Shown in pieces: positions 59,084 to 64,000 of a stretch of 64,000 bases of DNA. Every line of letters begins with the position of its first letter. Position 1 is the stretch's first letter. The stretch lies in NCBI GenBank assembly GCA_003443635.1, contig CP031964.1, positions 2,140,321-2,204,320 of the forward strand, read 5' to 3'. Made by a program: the position numbers and the translations under genes. The stretch is from Flavobacteriaceae bacterium (lineage in GTDB: Bacteria > Bacteroidota > Bacteroidia > Flavobacteriales > Flavobacteriaceae). The notes below the pieces were generated by a model, which made no database searches, was not told the origin of the DNA, and saw only the letters and a list, made by a program, of their open reading frames with translations.

Positions 59084-59125
59084 TGCATTTTATCGAAAAT
59101 AAATGTAAAACATCGATGAAATGCA
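59084..59125 (-). other. Large inverted repeat with ATCGAT motifs upstream of the CAP gene
   Basis: TGCATTTTATCGA (59084-59096) pairs with TCGATGAAATGCA (59113-59125) except for one G-T wobble. Further ATCGAT palindromes lie at 59070-59075, 59112-59117 and 59153-59158. The region is upstream of the CAP gene and downstream of pdxH, so it could be an operator cluster or a structured 3' end. Confidence 0.45.
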
Positions 59126-59196
59126 TTAAAAATACATATTTAAGTGTTTTTAATCGATTTAAATATACATTTAAACGATAATTTTATTTTTAAAAA

Positions 59197-59841
59197 TCAT
59201 GGGGCTAATCTATCTATTTTCCAGTTATAATCTTCTAGTAATTTATAACGTAAACGGTCATGTAATCTATTTGCCCTACCTTGCCAAAACTCAATCTCTA
59301 CTGGCTTTATAATATAACCTCCCCAATGTTTTGGGCGATTGATTACCTTACCTTCCAGTTTAGCTTCTAGAGTTTTTAAAGTAGTTTTTAATTTTTCTCT
59401 ACTAATTATTTCACTTTGATTTGATGCAAGTGCTCCAAGTTGACTCCCTCTAGGTCTCGATTCAAAATAACCGTCACTAAGGTTTTCTGCAATTTTTTCT
59501 GCTTTACCCTTTATTATAATTTGTTTCTCTGCTGTATGCCAAAAAAAAGACAAACATACATTAGGGTTATTAGCTATTGCTTTTCCTTTTTCGCTATTAT
59601 AATTTGTATAAAAAATAAAACCTTCAAATGTAAACTGTTTAAGTAGTACTACCCTACTCTTAGGAAATCCATCTAAACCGATTGTAGAAACTGTCATAGC
59701 GTTTGCTTCGTCGACAGTATTAGATTGATCTATTTCATAAAACCATTTTTGAAAAAGCTCAATTGGGTTTTCTGGAATATTAGTTTCACTAAGGTCTCCT
59801 TTTTCATAAGATTTCCTATAAGCGCTTAAATCATTATTCAT
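59197..59841 (-). CDS. pdxH: Pyridoxamine 5'-phosphate oxidase
   Basis: 214 residues, the normal size. FMN-binding motifs RVVLLKQF, FYTNYNSEKG and WGGYIIKP are present, and the C-terminus ends with the typical RLHDR and LAP. It oxidises pyridoxine or pyridoxamine phosphate to pyridoxal phosphate. A TAATTTTG element lies just upstream. Single gene. Confidence 0.95.
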   Translation of the reverse strand: MNNDLSAYRKSYEKGDLSETNIPENPIELFQKWFYEIDQSNTVDEANAMTVSTIGLDGFPKSRVVLLKQFTFEGFIFYTNYNSEKGKAIANNPNVCLSFFWHTAEKQIIIKGKAEKIAENLSDGYFESRPRGSQLGALASNQSEIISREKLKTTLKTLEAKLEGKVINRPKHWGGYIIKPVEIEFWQGRANRLHDRLRYKLLEDYNWKIDRLAP

Positions 59842-59864
59842 AATCTTGTAGTATATTTAGATTA

Positions 59865-59872
59865 CAAAATTA
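59865..59872 (-). promoter_or_regulatory. Promoter -7 element for pdxH
   Basis: Minus-strand TAATTTTG fits TAnnTTTG, with a predicted start near 59859, about 18 nt before the ATG. Confidence 0.5.
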
Positions 59873-59898
59873 AGGAATTAACAGTGTTAAATTCTTAT

Positions 59899-60804
59899 TT
59901 AAATTTCAAATACTTTTCCTGCTTTAGCAAGCTCTACATTTTGAAATATTTCACTAGCTTCTGCTCTAAATTCATTTACATCATCATAGCGTGTAGAATA
60001 ATGTCCTAATATTAATGTTTTTACATTAGCTAGTTTGGCTATATTCGCAGCTTCTTTAGCAGTAGAATGTTTAGTTTTTTGTGTAAGATGTGCTTGTTTT
60101 TCTAAAAATGTAGATTCATGATATAGCAAATCTACATTTTGTATTATGGGTATAATAGCTTCGTTATATGCAGTATCACTACAAAAAGCATAACTTTTAG
60201 GTTTAGCCCCACTCATAGTCACTGCTTCATTTTTTATGAGTGTTCCATCTTCATTAACAACATCATACCCTTGTTTCAATTTTCTATAATATGCTTTATC
60301 AATATTGGCCTCTTCTGCTGCTCCGATATTTAGTTTACGCTCTCCTTCTTTTTCTTTAAATAGAAAACCATTAGTATAAATGCGGTGATCTAACGGAATG
60401 GTAAAAACTTTCACTTTTTCATCTTCAAAAATTAATTCTGAAGATTTAGAGGTGAGTTCATGAAATATAAGTTTGTAATTCGTCCAAGAATCAGATAGTT
60501 TCATTTGAAGTGTGATTACTTCTTTTATGCCTTTAGGTGCATAAATATGTAAATCTGTTTCGCGTGTTAATAATCTAAATGTAGAAATTAAACCTACTAA
60601 TCCAAAATAATGATCTCCATGTAGATGAGAGATAAAAATATGTTTTATACGATTAAATTTTATTTTGTTTTTTCGAAGTTGTACCTGTGTACCTTCTCCA
60701 CAGTCAATTAAGAATTGATGGTTTCGTATATCTAGAACCTGAGATGTTGGGTTAGTATCAATTCGTGGAGTTGCACTGTGACACCCTAAGATTGTGAGTT
60801 GCAT
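59899..60804 (-). CDS. rnz: Ribonuclease Z
   Basis: 301 residues. The metallo-beta-lactamase zinc motif is SHLHGDHYFGL (about 61-71); other ligands include DTAYNE-region Asp and LILGHYSTRY His. It cuts precursor tRNA at the 3' end. It follows the STAS-like gene by 1 bp and is the last gene of the pyrR-pyrB-STAS-rnz unit. Confidence 0.95.
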   Translation of the reverse strand: MQLTILGCHSATPRIDTNPTSQVLDIRNHQFLIDCGEGTQVQLRKNKIKFNRIKHIFISHLHGDHYFGLVGLISTFRLLTRETDLHIYAPKGIKEVITLQMKLSDSWTNYKLIFHELTSKSSELIFEDEKVKVFTIPLDHRIYTNGFLFKEKEGERKLNIGAAEEANIDKAYYRKLKQGYDVVNEDGTLIKNEAVTMSGAKPKSYAFCSDTAYNEAIIPIIQNVDLLYHESTFLEKQAHLTQKTKHSTAKEAANIAKLANVKTLILGHYSTRYDDVNEFRAEASEIFQNVELAKAGKVFEI

Positions 60805-60805
60805 A

Positions 60806-61138
60806 TTATATCCCTAAATCACGTTCTATTTCTTCCATTTCAATAATATCATGAGCTTCTTGAAGTGTTGGTACAATAATTAATTCATCAGGGATATTAT
60901 CAAAATCTATCTTATTTGTAACAATGACAAACGAATGACCAGCTTCACGATGTATATTAGAGGTTTGTAAAAATTCAATCACATCTAAAGTTGTTAATTG
61001 CTTTAAACTTGTTAGATTAATAATAATATTATCATTCTCAAATCTGGAATAAATAACTTCAAACTTCTTTACAAGTTCAACAATTGATGCTTTTTCTTGG
61101 GTAATAATTGTTGTTGTTCCTTCTTGACTAAAAATCAT
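60806..61138 (-). CDS. STAS-like small protein upstream of rnz
   Basis: 110 residues, soluble. A strand-helix pattern with NIIINLTSLKQLTTLDVIEFL resembles an anti-sigma-factor-antagonist (STAS) domain, including the Leu-Asp region, but the phospho-accepting Ser/Thr cannot be placed with certainty. It lies between pyrB (3 bp) and rnz (1 bp) and so is translated from the same transcript. Found next to rnz in many flavobacteria; role unknown. Confidence 0.7.
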   Translation of the reverse strand: MIFSQEGTTTIITQEKASIVELVKKFEVIYSRFENDNIIINLTSLKQLTTLDVIEFLQTSNIHREAGHSFVIVTNKIDFDNIPDELIIVPTLQEAHDIIEMEEIERDLGI

Positions 61139-61141
61139 AGC

Positions 61142-62071
61142 TTATTGTTTTATTTTAGAGGCTAATAGATAAATAATTGCCATACGAATTGCAACTCCGT
61201 TTTCAACTTGATTTAAAATAATTGCTTGGTTGGAATCTGCAACATCACTAGTAATCTCTACTCCCCTATTAATTGGTCCAGGATGCATTATTGTAATTTC
61301 TTTATCTAAACCATCTAATAATGCTTTGTTGACGCCAAATTGTTGTGTGTACTCTCTAGTAGAAGGGAAATAACTTATTTCCATACGCTCATTTTGTATG
61401 CGTAACATATTAGCCACATCACACCAATTTAAGGCTTTTCTTAAATCTGTTTCCACTTTAACTCCTAACTTATTTATATATTTAGGAATTAAGGTTTTAG
61501 GCCCACACACCATAACATTGGCTCCTTGAAGTTGTAATGCAAAAATATTTGATAACGCTACACGGCTATGTAAAATATCTCCTACGATAACTACATTTTT
61601 TCCTTTTACTTCTCCTAATGTTTCTCTTATAGAATAAGAATCTAATAAGGCTTGGGTTGGATGCTCATGTGCTCCGTCTCCTGCATTTATAATACTTGCA
61701 TTAATGTGTTTTGATAAAAATAAACCAGATCCAGGGTTTGGGTGGCGCATTACTACCATATCAACTTTCATCGAAAGGATATTATTTACTGTATCTATAA
61801 GAGTTTCTCCTTTTTTTACTGAAGATTGAGAGCTAGAAAAATTAATAACATCAGCAGATAGCCGTTTTTCTGCTAATTCAAATGATAATTTAGTACGAGT
61901 AGAATTCTCAAAAAATAGATTGGCAATAGTAATATCCCTTAGAGATGGTACTTTTTTAATTGGTCTATTGATAACTTCTTTAAAGTGGTCGGCAGTTTTA
62001 AAAATAAGCTCAATATCCTTTTTGTTTAGATATTTTATTCCTAATAAGTGATTTACACTTAATTCGCTCAT
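61142..62071 (-). CDS. pyrB: Aspartate carbamoyltransferase catalytic subunit
   Basis: 309 residues. Carbamoyl-phosphate binding motif FFENSTRTK (about 53-61), MRHPNPGSG and the conserved DGAHEHPTQALLD are intact, as is HPGPINRG near the end. It catalyses the committed step of pyrimidine synthesis. No regulatory subunit gene (pyrI) is adjacent. It follows pyrR by 39 bp. Confidence 0.96.
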   Translation of the reverse strand: MSELSVNHLLGIKYLNKKDIELIFKTADHFKEVINRPIKKVPSLRDITIANLFFENSTRTKLSFELAEKRLSADVINFSSSQSSVKKGETLIDTVNNILSMKVDMVVMRHPNPGSGLFLSKHINASIINAGDGAHEHPTQALLDSYSIRETLGEVKGKNVVIVGDILHSRVALSNIFALQLQGANVMVCGPKTLIPKYINKLGVKVETDLRKALNWCDVANMLRIQNERMEISYFPSTREYTQQFGVNKALLDGLDKEITIMHPGPINRGVEITSDVADSNQAIILNQVENGVAIRMAIIYLLASKIKQ

Positions 62072-62110
62072 TGTGTTTTATATTGATAGGCATTTATATA
62101 TTGCCTATTG

Positions 62111-62650
62111 TTAGTTATTAATTAGATAAACAGTATCTTCTCCTTCGTTTTCTTTCCAGTTAACTTTTACTTTTTCTTCATTTATAGCATCTACTTGCCT
62201 ACCTCTATAATTTGGTTGTATAGGTAAATGTCTACTAAATCGTCGATCTATTAATGTTAATAATTCGACTTCGTTTGGTCTACCAAAAGACTGCATAGCA
62301 GTTAATGCTGCACGTATACTTCTTCCTGTATATAATACATCGTCAATAAACACTACTTTTTTATCTTCAATTAGAAAGTTAATTTGAGTACTACTTGCTT
62401 CTAAGGTTTTGTCTCCACGTCTAAAGTCATCTCTATAAAAGGTAATATCTAGGTGACCAAGTTTTATATTTTTAATTTTATAATCGTTTTTAAGCATTTC
62501 TGCTAAACGATTTGCTAAAAAAACACCTCTTGGTTGTAATCCAATTAAAACAGTATTTGTAAAGTCGTTATGATTTTCAATAAGTTGGCAGGCCAGTCGA
62601 TGAAGAATGATGTTTACCTCTTTTGCATTAAGTAACACTTTTTGACTCAT
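62111..62650 (-). CDS. pyrR: Bifunctional pyrimidine operon regulator / uracil phosphoribosyltransferase
   Basis: 179 residues from the ATG at 62650 (MSQKVLLNAKEV). An ATG at 62710 is in frame, but it lies upstream of the predicted promoter at 62676-62683, so the shorter form is chosen. The PRPP-binding motif is VVFIDDVLYTGRS. PyrR senses uridine nucleotides and controls pyr mRNA in many bacteria. No pyr attenuator is visible upstream of pyrB here. First gene of a four-gene unit. Confidence 0.93.
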   Translation of the reverse strand: MSQKVLLNAKEVNIILHRLACQLIENHNDFTNTVLIGLQPRGVFLANRLAEMLKNDYKIKNIKLGHLDITFYRDDFRRGDKTLEASSTQINFLIEDKKVVFIDDVLYTGRSIRAALTAMQSFGRPNEVELLTLIDRRFSRHLPIQPNYRGRQVDAINEEKVKVNWKENEGEDTVYLINN

Positions 62651-62675
62651 ATTGTATCCAAACGTATTTGGTTTA

Positions 62676-62683
62676 CAAAGGTA
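62676..62683 (-). promoter_or_regulatory. Promoter -7 element for the pyrR operon
   Basis: Minus-strand TACCTTTG fits TAnnTTTG and places the start near 62670, giving a leader of about 20 nt before the ATG at 62650. A TTTG lies 24 nt further upstream, slightly far for a -33 element. Confidence 0.55.
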
Positions 62684-62736
62684 ATCTAAAATTTTAAAAG
62701 TAAAAGACAAATTTTGCTTTATGCTTTTTCATGCAT

Positions 62737-62771
62737 AAAAAAAGCCTTTTGAGATTTCAAAAGGCTTTTTA
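62737..62771 (-). terminator. Intrinsic terminator after rpsA
   Basis: A stem AAAAAGCCTTTTGA / TCAAAAGGCTTTTT around a 4-nt loop with flanking A/T runs, about 25 bp past the rpsA stop. Confidence 0.85.
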
Positions 62772-62796
62772 ACATTTATATTAGATTATAAAATAC

Positions 62797-64000
62797 TTAT
62801 ATTTTACCATCCATTTTATCTTTAAGCGCTTGCAACGCATCATTAGCATCTCCTAAAGTAGGTTTTGCTTCTGCTGCTGCTGCTTCAGCCTTCTTAGCTG
62901 CTTGCTTAACGATTTTTGCTTCTTCTGCTCTAAATATTGCAGTATGAGAAGCTACTACACGTTTAAATTCTTTATTGAATTCAATAATTTTAAACTCAGC
63001 TTCTTCTCCTTTTTTAAGCTTCTTACCATCTTCTTTTTCAAGATGACGAGAAGGTATAAAGGCTACGATATCTTCATTGAATACTACTGTTGCTCCTTTA
63101 TCTACAATTTCTTCAATAGTTCCTGTATGAGTAGAATCTAATGCGAAATCTTTTTCGTAAGCATTCCAAGGGTTTTCTGTAGTTTGCTTATGACCTAAAC
63201 TTAATTTACGCCCTTCTACATCTAACTCAAGTACTACTACATCTAACTTATCGCCTACTGCACAGAATTCACTTGGATGTTTAATTTTCTTAGTCCAAGA
63301 TAAATCTGAAATGTAAATTAATCCGTCTATGCCTTCTTCTAATTCAACAAAAACACCAAAATTAGTAAAGTTACGTACAACTCCTGTATGTTTAGAGCTT
63401 AATGGGTATTTAGAAGTAATATCTGTCCAAGGGTCTTGTGATAATTGCTTAATACCAAGAGACATTTTACGATCTTCTCTATCTAAAGTTAAAATTTGTG
63501 CTTCTATTTCATCACCAACTGTTACAAAATCTTGAGCAGAACGTAAGTGTGTGCTCCAAGACATCTCAGAAACGTGAATTAATCCTTCAACACCATCTGC
63601 AACTTCAATAAACGCACCATAATCAGCAATTACAACTACTTTACCTTTCACTTTATCTCCAACTTTTACATCTTCACCTAAAGCTTCCCAAGGATGTTTA
63701 CTTAATTGTTTAAGACCTAATTGAATTCTTGATTTGTTTTCATCAAAATCAAGGATTACTACATTAAGTTTTTGATCTAATTCTACAATTTCACTTGGAT
63801 GATTAATTCGCGACCAAGATAAATCTGTAATATGAATTAATCCATCAACTCCTCCAAGGTCCATAAATACACCGTAAGACGTTACATTCTTAACTGTACC
63901 TTCTAATACTTGACCTTTTTCTAATTGACCTATAATTTCTTTTTTCTGTACTTCAATATCAGCTTCAATAAGTGCTTTATGAGATACTACAACGTTTTTA
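62797..64000 (-). CDS. rpsA: 30S ribosomal protein S1, 5' end cut by window
   Basis: The frame is open to the window edge, so the N-terminus is missing; about 400 C-terminal residues are visible. An ATG at 63864 lies inside an S1 domain (GVFMDLGGVDG) and is not the start. At least four OB-fold S1 domains can be counted from their repeating GxVxxxxxxGxFVxLxxGxxGLxHxSxxS-like pattern, seen in GLIHITDLSW, GLIHVSEMSW and GLIYISDLSW. The Ala/Lys-rich tail is typical of Bacteroidota S1. It holds mRNA on the small ribosomal subunit and matters in a phylum with few Shine-Dalgarno sequences. Confidence 0.96.
   Translation of the reverse strand, partial: KNVVVSHKALIEADIEVQKKEIIGQLEKGQVLEGTVKNVTSYGVFMDLGGVDGLIHITDLSWSRINHPSEIVELDQKLNVVILDFDENKSRIQLGLKQLSKHPWEALGEDVKVGDKVKGKVVVIADYGAFIEVADGVEGLIHVSEMSWSTHLRSAQDFVTVGDEIEAQILTLDREDRKMSLGIKQLSQDPWTDITSKYPLSSKHTGVVRNFTNFGVFVELEEGIDGLIYISDLSWTKKIKHPSEFCAVGDKLDVVVLELDVEGRKLSLGHKQTTENPWNAYEKDFALDSTHTGTIEEIVDKGATVVFNEDIVAFIPSRHLEKEDGKKLKKGEEAEFKIIEFNKEFKRVVASHTAIFRAEEAKIVKQAAKKAEAAAAEAKPTLGDANDALQALKDKMDGKI

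Noticed and set aside
62651-62710. Longer pyrR start at 62710
   Set aside because: The predicted promoter at 62676-62683 lies inside this extension, and the homologous N-terminus begins at MSQKV.
63862-63864. ATG at 63864 as the rpsA start
   Set aside because: It is inside an S1 domain, and the frame continues upstream with S1-like sequence to the window edge.
3-64000. tRNA, tmRNA or rRNA genes
   Set aside because: No cloverleaf or T-loop signature survived inspection; occasional GTTCGAA-like strings lie inside coding sequence.

Overview
The window is AT-rich chromosomal DNA from a bacterium of the phylum Bacteroidota, almost certainly a marine-type member of the Flavobacteriaceae. Three things point there. 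First, there are two pairs of a type IX secretion cargo protein with a gliding-type C-terminal domain followed by a PorP/SprF-like membrane protein. Second, eleven genes or operons carry the Bacteroidota promoter -7 element TAnnTTTG, and no strong Shine-Dalgarno sequences are seen. Third, gene families typical of the group are present: Bacteroidota-type ClpC, a DUF3822 protein, a metzincin of the DUF5117/DUF4953 type, and a DnaX without a visible zinc-cysteine cluster. No rRNA, tRNA, transposase, phage gene or CRISPR array was found. Both ends cut genes: an NlpC/P60 peptidase on the left and rpsA on the right.

Layout. 1-14.4 kb is mostly housekeeping: NlpC/P60 peptidase, a secreted TPR protein with gyrA, clpC, a STAS-like small protein, NAD(P)HX repair enzyme, secreted aminopeptidase P, gcvT-glsA, an SDR protein and pterin dehydratase. 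14.5-17.1 kb holds yebC and then a small accessory island: three copies (R1-R3) of a roughly 105-115 bp imperfect repeat separate two modules of cassette-like genes. 17.1-20.3 kb is a tightly packed SDR-TspO-photolyase operon. 20.4-31.1 kb carries secreted proteins, a large metalloprotease, an AhpD-like protein, an acyltransferase, kdsB-HAD, a RecD-like helicase and DUF3822-rsmD. 31.2-38.4 kb contains the RNase P RNA gene, dnaX, miaE and a ppk1-ppx operon.

38.4-58.2 kb is the surface-adhesin region. A 1046-residue cargo protein is paired with a PorP/SprF protein; then comes sixA; then an operon of a small secreted protein, a 3644-residue adhesin, a second PorP/SprF protein and an OmpA-family protein. 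Two thirds of the giant adhesin is 30 tandem copies of a 246-bp (82-residue) unit, with only four base differences noticed in 7380 bp. 58.5-64 kb returns to housekeeping: a CAP-domain lipoprotein, pdxH, pyrR-pyrB-STAS-like-rnz, and rpsA.

Most unusual features: (a) the repeat-bounded accessory modules at 15.3-17.1 kb, where two of the three repeats can fold into attC-like stems; (b) the almost perfectly homogeneous adhesin array; (c) twin hairpins with the same loop in the leader of the first adhesin operon. All functional calls rest on motif recognition by eye; no database search was possible.
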